Shown: positions 33,781-42,892, numbered from the stretch's first letter. The stretch: 42,892 nucleotides of DNA from Betaproteobacteria bacterium (GCA_027490755.1 JAIXXL010000017.1:1-42892), one strand, 5' to 3'. Numbers and translations: made by a program. The notes: generated by a model not told the origin, from the letters alone.

Positions 33781-34620
33781 ATGACCCCCGACCAGTACTG
33801 CGAGGACGTCTGCCGGCGCGCCGGGTCGAGCTTCACGCTGAGCTTCCGCCTGCTGCCGGCGCCACGACGGCGCGCCATGACCGCGCTCTACGCCTTCTGT
33901 CGCGCGGTAGACGACGTGGTCGACGACATCCGCGACCCGGTGCCGGCCTACACCGTGCTGGCCTGGTGGCGCGACGAGATCGGCCGCCTGTACGCCGGCG
34001 CGCCGCGCCACCCGGTGACGCAGGCGCTGCAGCCGGCGGTGCGCGACTACGGCCTGCCGCGGGAGCACTTCGAGGCGGTGATCGACGGCATGGCGATGGA
34101 CCTGCAGCACGCCGGATTTGCCGACTTCGAGTCGCTGAAGCTTTACTGCCACCGCGTCGCGGGCGTGGTGGGGCTGCTGTCGGCGCGCATCTTTGGCTAC
34201 ACCGACGCCGCCACCGAGACCTACGCCGACCGGCTGGGCCTGGCGCTGCAGCTGACCAACATCATCCGCGACGTGGGCGAGGACGCCATGCGCGGCCGCA
34301 TCTACCTGCCGGCCGACGAGATGCGTGCCCATGGCGTGCTGCACGACGACGTGCTGGCGCGGCGCGAGACGCCGGAGTTTCTGGCGCTGATGGCGCTGCA
34401 AATGGCGCGCGCGCGCGCTGCCTACGGCGACGCGCTGGCGGCGCTGCCAGCCTGCGACCGGCGCGCGCAGCGGCCGGGGCTGATGATGGCCGCCGCCTAC
34501 CGTGCGCTGCTGGAGGAGATAGGCGCCGGCGGCTGCCACGTGCTGCGCGAGAAGACCAGCCTGCCGCCGCTGCGCAAGGCGCTGATCGGGCTGCGGGTGG
34601 CCATCACCGGGCGGGTGTAG
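33781..34620 (+). CDS. hpnD: HpnD, presqualene diphosphate synthase
   Basis: Joins two farnesyl diphosphates into presqualene diphosphate, the first committed step to squalene. The 279-aa protein shows both Asp-rich motifs, AVDDVVDD (about 42-49) and NIIRDVGEDAMRGRIYLP (about 160-177), and the SSFTLSFRLLP N-terminal segment of the trans-isoprenyl family. The ATG at 33781 follows GAGG. Its TAG stop shares one base with a GTG that may start hpnE. It is related to HpnC by fold; order and motifs separate the two. Confidence 0.95.
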   Translation: MTPDQYCEDVCRRAGSSFTLSFRLLPAPRRRAMTALYAFCRAVDDVVDDIRDPVPAYTVLAWWRDEIGRLYAGAPRHPVTQALQPAVRDYGLPREHFEAVIDGMAMDLQHAGFADFESLKLYCHRVAGVVGLLSARIFGYTDAATETYADRLGLALQLTNIIRDVGEDAMRGRIYLPADEMRAHGVLHDDVLARRETPEFLALMALQMARARAAYGDALAALPACDRRAQRPGLMMAAAYRALLEEIGAGGCHVLREKTSLPPLRKALIGLRVAITGRV

Positions 34621-36215
34621 TGGCGCGGCCGGCCGGCAGACCGGACACGGCGAGCGGGTCCCTTGGACCTGCCGCCGGGTCTGGGCTGCGAGCGGTGGAG
34701 CGCGCAGGTGACCCGACCACGGCGACGACTCCCAGGGAGCTGCCTGCCGCGGCCGGGTCACCGCACAGTGGCAGGCCGCGCGCACTGGCCGAGACCGGCC
34801 CTCGGGCATCTGGGCAGCGCTCGGTGGCGGTTATCGGCGCCGGCTGGACCGGCCTGGCCTGCGCGGTGGAGCTGGTGGAGGCTGGCTGCAGCGTGACCGT
34901 GTTCGAGGCCGGCAAGGTGCCGGGCGGCCGCGCGCGCAGCGTGGCCGGTGGCGACACGCTGGGCAGCTTCGACAACGGCCAGCACGTGCTGATCGGCCCC
35001 TACCGCGCCACCTTCGCGCTGATGGACCGCGTCGGCGCCGACCGGCGGCAGTTGCTGCGGCGGCTGCCGCTGGCGCTGCACGGCACCGATGGCCTGCGCC
35101 TGAGCGTGCCGGCGTGGCCGCTGGGGCTGGGTCGGCTGGCCGGCGTGCTGGGCGCGCGCGGTCTGGGGCCCGGCGGCCGGCGGGCGCTGCTGCGCGTGGC
35201 GCTGGGCGTGCCGGCGATGCTGACCGCGCCCGACCGGACCGTGGTCGACTGGCTGGCCGCGCTGCGGCAGCCGCCGGAGCTGGTGCGCCGGCTGTGGGCG
35301 CCGCTGTGCGTGGCGGCGCTGAACACGCCGGCCGAGCGCGCCTCGGCGCAGGTGTTCGCGCGTGTGCTGCATGACGGGTTGCTGGCGGCGGGTGCGGCGG
35401 CCAGCATCGAGGTGCCGGCGCGCCCGCTGGGCGAGCTGCTGCCGGAGCCGGCGCAGGCCTGGCTGCGGGCGCGCGGCGCCGAGGTGCGGCTGGGGTGCCG
35501 CGTCACCGGGCTGGCTCGTTCAGGTGGCACCGACATGGCGGTCGATACGGGCGCGGCGGACGGCGCCCTGGGCGTCGTCGCCGTGTCCGTATCGTCGGAT
35601 GCGGAAGCCGCTGGATCGACGCCCTCCGCCTGGACGCTCACAACCACCAGCGGCGAGGCTGGCCCGTTCGACGCGGTGGTGGTGGCGGTGGCGCCGCATC
35701 AGGCGGCGGGACTGATCGAGCCATACGCCGACGAAGCGACCCTGAGCCAGCTGCGCAGTCTGGATTATGAGGCCATCGCCACCGTGCACCTGCGCTTTGC
35801 GGCGCCATTGCCGGTTGGCGCACCGCCGTTGCGACTGCTGCACCAGGACACGCCACGGGGCGGCCCCGGCGAGTGGCTGGTCGACCACGGCGACGGTCGC
35901 GCCAGCGTGGTGATCAGCGCCTGGCAGCGCGACAGCGCCCTTGGCAAGCCCCTGCACAGCAACCTGGCCGCCGAGGTAGAGGCGCAACTGCGCCGCCTGA
36001 TCCCCGGACTGCCGGCGGTGGTCGCCACCAGGACCCTCATCGAAAAACGCGCCACCTTCGCCTGCACGCCGGGCATGCAGCGCCCGGGGCACGCCACCGG
36101 CGCACCAAAGCTGTGGCTGACAGGCGACTACACCGCCGGCCCCTACCCCGCCACCCTCGAGGGCGCGGTGCGCAGCGGGATAGAATGCGCGCGGCAGGTG
36201 GCGGGGACGGCATGA
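34620..36215 (+). CDS. hpnE: HpnE, hydroxysqualene reductase (FAD-dependent)
   Basis: Flavoenzyme that reduces hydroxysqualene to squalene. The dinucleotide motif VAVIGAGWTGLACAVEL is followed by VFEAGKVPGGRARS, FDNGQHVLIGPY and the C-terminal LWLTGDYTAGPYPATLEGAVRSG typical of the squalene-associated desaturase-like family. The start is uncertain. A GTG at 34620 overlaps the hpnD stop but adds 68 Pro/Ala/Gly-rich residues without homology (531 aa in total); a GTG at 34824, just before the FAD motif, would give 463 aa, closer to family length. An insertion of about 40 residues near the middle of the protein also looks unconserved. Confidence 0.88.
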   Translation: MARPAGRPDTASGSLGPAAGSGLRAVERAGDPTTATTPRELPAAAGSPHSGRPRALAETGPRASGQRSVAVIGAGWTGLACAVELVEAGCSVTVFEAGKVPGGRARSVAGGDTLGSFDNGQHVLIGPYRATFALMDRVGADRRQLLRRLPLALHGTDGLRLSVPAWPLGLGRLAGVLGARGLGPGGRRALLRVALGVPAMLTAPDRTVVDWLAALRQPPELVRRLWAPLCVAALNTPAERASAQVFARVLHDGLLAAGAAASIEVPARPLGELLPEPAQAWLRARGAEVRLGCRVTGLARSGGTDMAVDTGAADGALGVVAVSVSSDAEAAGSTPSAWTLTTTSGEAGPFDAVVVAVAPHQAAGLIEPYADEATLSQLRSLDYEAIATVHLRFAAPLPVGAPPLRLLHQDTPRGGPGEWLVDHGDGRASVVISAWQRDSALGKPLHSNLAAEVEAQLRRLIPGLPAVVATRTLIEKRATFACTPGMQRPGHATGAPKLWLTGDYTAGPYPATLEGAVRSGIECARQVAGTA

Positions 36216-36256
36216 CCGCCGGCACCGGCCAACCCTGACCCCGTTCCGATGCGCCC

Positions 36257-37030
36257 ATGACCACCTTCATCCGCCCTGCCCTCGTCGACCACGTCGTCCT
36301 TGTCACCGGTGCCGGCTCCGGCTTCGGCCGCGCCTGCGCGCTGGACCTGGCGGCGGCCGGCGCCACCACCGTGCTGCTCGGCCGCAAGACCCACGCGCTG
36401 GAGGAGACTTACGACGCCATCCTCGCCGCCGGCGGGCCGCAGCCCTCGATCATCCCGTTCGACCTGGCGCGCGCCGACGAGACCGGCTTCGAGCGCATCA
36501 GCGAAGGCATCGCCACGCAGCTGGGGCGGCTCGACGGTATCGTCCACGCCGCCGCGCAGTTCCGCACGCTCATGCCGATGGCGCAGCAGGACATGGACAC
36601 CTGGCACACGCTGCTGCGCGTCAACCTGATGGCGCCGGCCCTGCTGACCCGCGCCTGCGACCCGTTGCTGCAGGCAGCGCCCGCAGCAACGGTGGTGTTC
36701 GTGAGCGACAGCCACGGCGCCCATCCGGCCGCGTTCTGGGGCGCCTACGGCGTGGCCAAGGCCGGGCTGATCGCGCTGGCGCAGAGTTGGGACGACGAGT
36801 GGTCGCACCGCGACACGCACCGTGTGCACGCGGTGGTGCCCGGCCCGATGCGCACGCCGATCCGCCTGAAGAGCCACTCGGCGGGCGACATGCTGGGCGC
36901 CGGCTTCGAGCTGCCCGAGCCGCAGGCGCTGGCGCCCGAGGTCACCGCCCTGTTCGCGCGCACCGAGGACGAGCGCCCGCATGTGCTGGTGACGCTGCAG
37001 TCCGAACCGCCGCGATTCCTGACTGACTAA
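36257..37030 (+). CDS. YciK-like short-chain dehydrogenase/reductase
   Basis: A 257-aa NAD(P)-dependent SDR of unknown substrate. TGAGSGFGR at 17-25 binds the cofactor, the usual NNAG is replaced by HAAAQF, and the catalytic Ser and Tyr-x3-Lys lie in VSDSHG and YGVAK. Overall plan and several segments (FDLARAD, LDGIVHAAAQ, WGAYGVAKAG) resemble E. coli YciK. It starts 41 bp after hpnE, so co-transcription with hpnCDE is possible, but nothing shows that it acts on squalene. Confidence 0.85.
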   Translation: MTTFIRPALVDHVVLVTGAGSGFGRACALDLAAAGATTVLLGRKTHALEETYDAILAAGGPQPSIIPFDLARADETGFERISEGIATQLGRLDGIVHAAAQFRTLMPMAQQDMDTWHTLLRVNLMAPALLTRACDPLLQAAPAATVVFVSDSHGAHPAAFWGAYGVAKAGLIALAQSWDDEWSHRDTHRVHAVVPGPMRTPIRLKSHSAGDMLGAGFELPEPQALAPEVTALFARTEDERPHVLVTLQSEPPRFLTD

Positions 37031-38020
<990 letters not shown>

Positions 38021-38077
38021 GGCCGGACCCGAGCGCGGCGAAGTTGCCAGAGAGACGCGGAGCGAGGGACAGCAGAC

Positions 38078-38734
38078 GTGGCCAAACCGCCCGCCGACAA
38101 CCCCTTGGCGCTTGCCCTGCTGGGGGTCAAGCGCAGCATCGAGGACCAGGCACGCGAGCGTGAGGAGGCGGCGCGGCGTGCGGCGGCCGCCGCGCGGGCC
38201 CGCAGCGCCGGGCGCGATCTTTTCCGCAAGGCGGTGGCCGACGTCACACCCCTGCCGCCAAGCGACCGCGCGGAGCCGCCGCGGCCGATGGTGCCGGCGT
38301 GGCCGGCGCAGACGGTGGCCGACGAGCAGCAGGTGCTGGCGGAGAGCCTGTCCGACTACGAACCCGAGGACCTGGAGACCGGCGAGGAGCTGCTGTTCTC
38401 GCGGCCGGGTGTGACCGCAGCCGCGCTGCGCAAGCTCAAGCGCGGGCACTGGGTGATCCAGGCGCAGCTGGACCTGCACGGCCTGACGCGCGAGATGGCG
38501 CGGCTCGAGCTGGCGGGCTTTCTGGCGCGCTGCCGGCAGGCCGGCTTCCGCTGCGTGCGCATCATCCACGGCAAGGGCCTGCGCTCGCCCAACAAGGAGC
38601 CGGTGCTGAAGGGCAAGGTGCGCAGCTGGCTGATGCAGCGCGACGAGGTGCTGGCGTTCTGCCAGGCGCCGAACGTGGAAGGCGGCGGCGGGGCGGCGCT
38701 GGTGCTGCTCAAGTCGGCCGCCGATGTCGCCTGA
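38078..38734 (+). CDS. Smr-domain protein
   Basis: A 218-aa protein with a C-terminal Smr domain: LDLHGLT at 131-137 and HGKG at 164-167, the motifs of the nuclease-like domain named after MutS2. The N-terminal 100 residues are charged and probably unstructured (Ala/Arg-rich helix at 20-45). It is the stand-alone SmrA/SmrB-like type; in E. coli SmrB cleaves mRNA at collided ribosomes, but equivalence is not shown here. The GTG start at 38078 is supported by GAGGGA upstream. It follows trxB by 57 bp and converges on thiS. Confidence 0.9.
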   Translation: MAKPPADNPLALALLGVKRSIEDQAREREEAARRAAAAARARSAGRDLFRKAVADVTPLPPSDRAEPPRPMVPAWPAQTVADEQQVLAESLSDYEPEDLETGEELLFSRPGVTAAALRKLKRGHWVIQAQLDLHGLTREMARLELAGFLARCRQAGFRCVRIIHGKGLRSPNKEPVLKGKVRSWLMQRDEVLAFCQAPNVEGGGGAALVLLKSAADVA

Positions 38735-38755
38735 CTGCCGCCTGAAGAAAAACCT

Positions 38756-38959
38756 CTAACCGCCCCCCACCGCGCCGACGATCTCCAGCCGGTCACCCTC
38801 CTCCAGACGCGACTCACCCCAGCGGCTGCGCGGCACGATGGCGCCGTTGCGCTCGACGGCGATGCGTTTGCCGCTGAGCGCGAGCGCCTCGACCAGCGCG
38901 GCGACAGTGGCACCGGGCGTGCACTCGCGGGCGGCGCCGTTGACAGAGATGTGGATCAT
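38756..38959 (-). CDS. thiS: ThiS sulfur-carrier protein
   Basis: A 67-aa ubiquitin-fold protein that carries sulfur as a C-terminal thiocarboxylate to the thiazole synthase of thiamine synthesis. MIHISVNGAARECTPGATVAALVEAL and the DRLEIVGAVGGG end fit ThiS. The Gly-Gly terminus is present, with one additional Gly. MoaD is the alternative, but the length and VGAVGGG ending favour ThiS. No thiG follows: the next gene downstream is on the opposite strand. The ribosome-binding site is weak. Confidence 0.85.
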   Translation of the reverse strand: MIHISVNGAARECTPGATVAALVEALALSGKRIAVERNGAIVPRSRWGESRLEEGDRLEIVGAVGGG

Positions 38960-38983
38960 GAGACGGTTTAGAATGGGGCGTAT

Positions 38984-39057
38984 GCGGGTGTAGTTCAATG
39001 GTAGAACTTCTGCTTCCCAAGCAGATAGCGTGGGTTCGATTCCCATCACCCGCTCCA
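38984..39057 (+). tRNA. tRNA-Gly (CCC)
   Basis: A 74-base cloverleaf with encoded CCA. Acceptor GCGGGTG pairs with CACCCGC; anticodon stem TCTGC/GCAGA with loop TTCCCAA gives CCC; the T-arm contains GGTTCGATTCC. A TAGAAT at 38969-38974 may be its -10 element, placed just outside the divergent thiS start. Confidence 0.96.
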
Positions 39058-39150
39058 TCCAGCCGGGCCTGAATCAGCAAGATTTTTTAGGTATCTTGTC
39101 GGCGTCGCGCGGACACTAGGCTCCGCGGGCCTGCTCCCGGACCTGGAACC

Positions 39151-41016
39151 ATGACCCAACGCCCCCTCCTCCGTTACATCCTGATCGGCCTCGGCGGCCT
39201 GCTGGCCGTGCTGTTGGCGCTGGCCGCTTACGTCGCCGCCACCTTCGACCCCAACGACTACAAGGACGAGCTGGCAGCGCTGGTCAAACGCAGCAAGAAC
39301 CGCGACCTGCGATTCGAGGGGCCGATCCGGCTCTCGTTCTGGCCCAACCTGGGTGCCGACCTGAGCGGCGTGAGCCTGTCCGAAGCGGGCGGCGGCGGCA
39401 CCTTTCTGCGCGTCGGCAAGGCGCACGCCTCGGTGCGGGTGATGCCGCTGCTGGGCGGCCAGGTGGTGGTGAACGGCGTCGACGTGAGCGACGTGCAGGC
39501 CAGCATCCGCCGCGATGCCCAGGGCGCCTTCAACTTTGCCGACCTGCTGAGCAAGCCCGAGGAGAAGAGCGAGAAGGTGGCGTTCGACATCGCCAGCATC
39601 CGCGTCCGCAACAGCCGCATCGATTACGCCGACGCCGGCGGCAGCCGCCTGCGCATCGACGGCATCGACCTGCAGACCGGCGCCATCAGCGAGTCGACCG
39701 CGCGCGACGTGAGGCTGGCGGCGCAGCTGACCGCGCCCGGGCAGAGCACGGCGCTGCAGGCGCGCTTTGGCCAGGCCGCTTTTGGCGACACCTTTGCCGG
39801 CCGCGACGTGGTGGTCGAGGCGACCGTGGACAGCAAGGCCGCAGATGGCAGCGAGACCCGGCTGAAGGCGCGCGCCAGCATGGCCACGCTGGACCAGAAG
39901 GGCCAGGTGCTGAGCACCTCGCCGCTGCAGGCGACGATGAGCGGCACGCTGGCCGGCGCCAGCGTCGACCTGTCGGCCGCCACGCCCTTGCGCTTCGACC
40001 TGGCCCAGAACCGGTTGAGCCTGCAGGATCTGGCGCTGCAGTTCAGCGCCAAGCAGCAGCTGGTGGACCTGAACGGCACGCTGAAGGGCCCGGCCGAGCT
40101 GGCGCTGGCCAGCCAGACCCTGCGCGTGCCCAAGTTCGCGCTGGACCTGACCGCCAGCAGCCCGAAGCTGGCCGGCGGGCCGGTGCAGGCGAGCATCAGC
40201 GGCGAACTTGGCGCCAACGCCGCCGCGCGCAGTGCCGATGTGCGCTTCGAGGGCCACATCGACGGCCACGCGCTGGGCGGAACGCTGGGCGCCGAAGCGG
40301 CCGGAACGCCGTCGCTGCGTGCCGACCTGCGCGCGCGCGAGGTCGACATCGCCAAGGTGATCGCGCGGTTCAGCAGCAGCGACCTGCTGGCCGGCAAGGG
40401 CGACGTCGACATCCGGGTGACGACGCAGGGCGCGACGGCGGCGGCGCTGACCCAGGCCCTCAACGGCGATGGCGCCGTGGTGCTACGCGATGGCGCGGTG
40501 AAGGGCCTCGACATCAACTCGAGCATCCGCGAGATGCGCTCAGCCGTGCGCAAGGTGCTGGGCAAGGAGACCGGGACCACAGTCAAGAACAAGCGCACCG
40601 ACTTCTCCGAGATGACCGCCAGCTTCACCATCCGCGACGGTGTGCTGGACAACCGCGACCTGGCGATGAAGAGCCCGCTGCTGCGGGTGGCCGGCGCCGG
40701 CACGGTGGACCTGGTGAAGGCGCAACTGGACTACGGCGTGAAGGCGAGCCTGGTGGCCAGCCGCGAGGGCCAGGGTGGCGAGGAGCGCTCTCAGCTGGCC
40801 GGCATCACGGTGCCGGTGAAGCTGTACGGGCCGCTGGCGGCGCCGCAATACAGCATCGACTTTGCCGCCATGCTGACCCCCGACGTGGTGCAGAAGGCGC
40901 TGGCGAACCCGGGTGCCGCAAAGGAAGCGGCGAAGGAGACGGTCCGCGATGTGAAGGACCAGGCCAAGGGCGTGAAGGACAGCGTGCGCGACCTCAAGGG
41001 GCTGTTTGGGCGCTAG
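39151..41016 (+). CDS. asmA: AsmA family protein
   Basis: A 621-aa inner-membrane-anchored protein (E. coli AsmA has 617) of the group thought to form bridge-like lipid conduits toward the outer membrane. An N-terminal helix (about 9-30, YILIGLGGLLAVLLALAAYVAA) is followed by FDPNDYKDELAALVKRSKNRDLRFEG, the AsmA signature, and a repetitive beta-rich body with a conserved C-terminal VDLVKAQLDYGVKASLV segment. A helical Lys/Asp-rich tail ends the protein. Its stop codon shares the palindrome CTAG with the stop of the converging flippase-like gene. Confidence 0.9.
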   Translation: MTQRPLLRYILIGLGGLLAVLLALAAYVAATFDPNDYKDELAALVKRSKNRDLRFEGPIRLSFWPNLGADLSGVSLSEAGGGGTFLRVGKAHASVRVMPLLGGQVVVNGVDVSDVQASIRRDAQGAFNFADLLSKPEEKSEKVAFDIASIRVRNSRIDYADAGGSRLRIDGIDLQTGAISESTARDVRLAAQLTAPGQSTALQARFGQAAFGDTFAGRDVVVEATVDSKAADGSETRLKARASMATLDQKGQVLSTSPLQATMSGTLAGASVDLSAATPLRFDLAQNRLSLQDLALQFSAKQQLVDLNGTLKGPAELALASQTLRVPKFALDLTASSPKLAGGPVQASISGELGANAAARSADVRFEGHIDGHALGGTLGAEAAGTPSLRADLRAREVDIAKVIARFSSSDLLAGKGDVDIRVTTQGATAAALTQALNGDGAVVLRDGAVKGLDINSSIREMRSAVRKVLGKETGTTVKNKRTDFSEMTASFTIRDGVLDNRDLAMKSPLLRVAGAGTVDLVKAQLDYGVKASLVASREGQGGEERSQLAGITVPVKLYGPLAAPQYSIDFAAMLTPDVVQKALANPGAAKEAAKETVRDVKDQAKGVKDSVRDLKGLFGR

Positions 41017-42269
41017 GCGGCTCTTCGGGCGGTGAAACACAGCGCCAGCGAGGCTGCGTAGACCAGGTAGGTGGCGGCGTACAGCTGCCCGACCCCCACC
41101 AGGCCGGCGGTCGGCACCAGCCACACCAGCGTGGCGAACAGCGGCAGCGATGCGAACTCGGTGAGCACCACCGCCAGCGTGCGCCGGCTGGCCATCAGGC
41201 CGAACAGGAAGATCCAGGAGAAGGCGCGGACCGCCTCGCCAAACAAAAAGCCCGCCGCCACCGCCGGCGGCACGGCAAAACGCGCGTCGAACATGAGCGT
41301 GGCCAGCGGCGCCTGCCACCACCACACCGCCAGCAGGCACAGCCACGCCGGCAGCACCACCTTCAAGCCGTCGCGCAGCAGGGTGCGGGCAGCCGGCGGG
41401 TGGCCGGCGCGCGACCAGCGCGGCAGCAGCCACAGCGCCATCAGCCCGGCCGCCACGCTGCCCACCCACGCACCCATGCGCCACAGGCCCTGCATGGCGG
41501 CCACCGCCTCCCAGCCGTGCTGCGCGGCGACGCTGCTGCGCGCCAGCATCTGCCCGACCGGGGTGAGCACGCCGATCGCCACGCCCATCCAGAGGAAGCG
41601 CGCCAGCTCGGCGCGGTGCGTGCGCGACCAGTGGCGCCAGTCGGGGGTGGCCACGTGCGGCCGCACGCCCACCCAGACCAGCGCCAACAGCGCCGCCACC
41701 AGCAGCGCGCGGCTGGCGGCGAGCCACAGCGGCAGGTCGTGCGGCGGCGCCAACGCCCCGGCCAGCAGGCTGACGATGGTCAAGCCGAGCGTGATGACAA
41801 AGGCAGTGGCCAGGTGGCCGCGCGCGGTCCACAGTGCGCCGAGCTGCATGTGGCCGATCCCAAGCCAGGCGCCGGCCAGCACGACCGCCGCGAGCAAGGC
41901 GGGGCTGTCCAAAGCATCCAGCGAACCGGCCATCCAGCCCGCCACCGGCAGACCGGGCACGCCGGCGAGCAACGCCACCGGCAGCGTGACCGCCAGCCCC
42001 ATCAGCACCGACAGCCACAGCCAGCGCATCTGCAGCGCGTGGTCGCCGGCCGGGGCGGCCAGCACCACCAACCCCTGTGTCAGGCCGGCACCCACCACCC
42101 CGGCCACCAGCTCGCCGAGCGACTGCAGCTGCGACCACTGCGCCAGCGCCACCGCGCCCAGGCGCACGGTGAGCAGCTTGTCGAGGGCGGCGACGCCGGC
42201 CAGCCCGGCCAGGGTGATGGCGAGCGACCAGGCGACGGGGCGGCGGGTGCTGACGGCGTGGGCGCTCAT
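41013..42269 (-). CDS. Polytopic membrane protein, MOP flippase-like (O-antigen/polysaccharide exporter type)
   Basis: A 418-aa protein with about twelve hydrophobic segments and short loops. The N-terminus, LAGVAALDKLLTVRLGAVALAQWSQLQSLGELVAGVVGAGLTQG in outline, resembles the start of Wzx-type flippases (WzxE and relatives), which move undecaprenyl-linked sugars across the inner membrane. No glycosyltransferases or other polysaccharide genes lie in the window, so the substrate is unknown. The ATG at 42269 is preferred over a GTG three codons upstream; neither has a strong ribosome site. It converges on asmA with a 4-bp overlap of stop codons. Confidence 0.7.
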   Translation of the reverse strand: MSAHAVSTRRPVAWSLAITLAGLAGVAALDKLLTVRLGAVALAQWSQLQSLGELVAGVVGAGLTQGLVVLAAPAGDHALQMRWLWLSVLMGLAVTLPVALLAGVPGLPVAGWMAGSLDALDSPALLAAVVLAGAWLGIGHMQLGALWTARGHLATAFVITLGLTIVSLLAGALAPPHDLPLWLAASRALLVAALLALVWVGVRPHVATPDWRHWSRTHRAELARFLWMGVAIGVLTPVGQMLARSSVAAQHGWEAVAAMQGLWRMGAWVGSVAAGLMALWLLPRWSRAGHPPAARTLLRDGLKVVLPAWLCLLAVWWWQAPLATLMFDARFAVPPAVAAGFLFGEAVRAFSWIFLFGLMASRRTLAVVLTEFASLPLFATLVWLVPTAGLVGVGQLYAATYLVYAASLALCFTARRAA

Positions 42270-42343
42270 GCGCGGCACGTTACACTGCCGTCACGCCAAT
42301 GCGCCGCCCCACGGTGCGAGGCCCTTGCCAACCACCAGACGTG

Positions 42344-42730
42344 ATGCCCGCCCCTGCCCTGCTCGCCAACCCGTGGATCGCCATCGCCGCCGGCGCCGTG
42401 GTGGGCGCGTGGGGGCGTTACGGGCTGAGCCTGTGGCTCAACAGCCGCCACGCCTGGATCCCGCTGGGTACAGTCGCCGCCAACCTACTGGGCGGGCTGG
42501 CCATCGGCCTGCTGCTGGGGCTGATCGAGCGCGGCGCGCTGGACCCGGCTTGGCGGCCGTTCGCCATCACCGGCCTGCTGGGCGCGCTGACCACCTTCAG
42601 CACCTTCTCGGCCGAGGTGACGGCGCTGCTGACCGGCGGCGCCCCGCTGCAGGGCTTCCTGCTGGCGGCCATGCACTTGGCCGGGTCGCTGCTGCTGACC
42701 GGGGTAGGGTTGTGGCTGGCCCGGCTTTGA
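42344..42730 (+). CDS. crcB: CrcB/Fluc fluoride channel
   Basis: A 128-aa protein with four membrane helices that forms dual-topology dimers exporting fluoride. Family motifs are visible: GAVVGAWGRYGLS (17-29), GTVAANLLGGLAIG (42-55, with the conserved Asn) and GLLGALTTFSTFSAE (77-91, Phe box). The ATG at 42344 was chosen over a GTG one codon before it. No fluoride riboswitch is recognisable in the 74 bp upstream. It diverges from the flippase-like gene. Confidence 0.94.
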   Translation: MPAPALLANPWIAIAAGAVVGAWGRYGLSLWLNSRHAWIPLGTVAANLLGGLAIGLLLGLIERGALDPAWRPFAITGLLGALTTFSTFSAEVTALLTGGAPLQGFLLAAMHLAGSLLLTGVGLWLARL

Positions 42731-42892
42731 TTTCAGCACGGTGGGGGCGGCCCACCACCTGGGGGAGTGGCGGGCCGGGCCTACCGGCGGGGTGGGGGCG
42801 GCCCACTACCTCGGGTGTCACTTGTTCTCGCTCCTGCTCGCTGCGCTCGAAAGTCGCTTCGAAAAGGACACCCGACGGGGGCCGCCCGTTGG
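42731..42892. repeat. Repeat-rich intergenic end region
   Basis: No gene is visible. Two near-identical 21-bp direct repeats (42740-42760 and 42791-42811, one mismatch) each form a small hairpin of the type GGTGGG/CCCACC. TCGGGTGTC (42811-42819) pairs with GACACCCGA (42867-42875) around the 33-bp repeat copy. The last bases (GACGGGGGCCGCCCGTTGG) resemble a further hairpin copy. Confidence 0.7.
42825..42857 (-). repeat. 33-bp inverted repeat, right copy
   Basis: Exact reverse complement of bases 19-51. It is enclosed by a 9-bp inverted repeat (42811-42819 with 42867-42875), so it would sit in the loop of a larger stem. Confidence 0.85.

Noticed and set aside
38940..38974. TTGACA ... TAGAAT as a full tRNA-Gly promoter
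   Set aside because: The 23-bp spacer is too long for sigma-70; only the -10-like element was kept as a possibility.
42270..42343. Fluoride (crcB) riboswitch upstream of crcB
   Set aside because: The 74 bp show none of the conserved aptamer core that I know.

Overview
This 42.9-kb window is densely packed, high-GC bacterial chromosome. It most likely comes from a gammaproteobacterium, possibly near the Xanthomonadales. The pointers are the block tig-clpP-clpX-lon-hupB-tRNA-ppiD-fabI, an RpfE-like gene divergent from lolCD, nth followed by a DUF1841 gene, a NrdA of the large two-cone type, a PP0621-type zinc protein, and five tRNA genes that all encode CCA. The taxonomic placement is inference from gene content and order. 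I see no plasmid, phage, CRISPR or insertion-sequence genes.

Layout. 1-236: repeat-rich intergenic DNA. 237-2166 (-): lolC-lolD for lipoprotein export. 2248-4921 (+): RpfE-like protein, endonuclease III, DUF1841 protein, cob(I)alamin adenosyltransferase. 5053-6005 (+): two small unrecognised proteins that look like diverged paralogues, closed by a strong two-way terminator. 6076-10139 (-): nrdA-nrdB with a candidate NrdR-controlled promoter. 10546-12548 (-): ampD, a PP0621 protein, tRNA-Pro and ispB. 12714-15585 (+): rplU-rpmA, then obgE-proB. 15589-22266 (-): a four-gene peptide ABC importer ordered as yejABEF, every junction a 4-bp overlap. 22297-23082 (+): fabI. 23146-31628 (-): ppiD, tRNA-Asp, tRNA-Val, hupB, lon, clpX, clpP, tig, a protein folding and quality-control block. 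31736-32769 (-): an AT-richer Stf0-type sulfotransferase gene next to tRNA-Leu. 32919-36215 (+): hpnCDE, which make squalene from farnesyl diphosphate. 36257-38734 (+): a YciK-like dehydrogenase, trxB and an Smr-domain protein. 38756-39057: a lone thiS (-) and tRNA-Gly (+). 39151-42730: asmA (+), a polytopic MOP-type flippase-like protein (-) and the fluoride channel gene crcB (+). 42731-42892: repeat-rich DNA.

Themes. Several units serve the envelope: Lol lipoprotein release, peptide import and AmpD recycling, polyprenyl diphosphate, squalene, AsmA, and the PpiD periplasmic chaperone. ispB and hpnCDE both draw on the farnesyl diphosphate pool. The nrdAB control region holds two NrdR-box-like palindromes 32 bp apart, one of them overlapping the likely promoter.

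Most of the window is conventional housekeeping DNA and I did not find a clear new multi-gene system. The best leads are the tandem pair of small proteins at 5053-6005, the sulfotransferase that looks acquired beside tRNA-Leu, the doubly anchored substrate-binding protein of the peptide importer, and a 33-bp sequence present in perfect inverted orientation at the two ends of the window.
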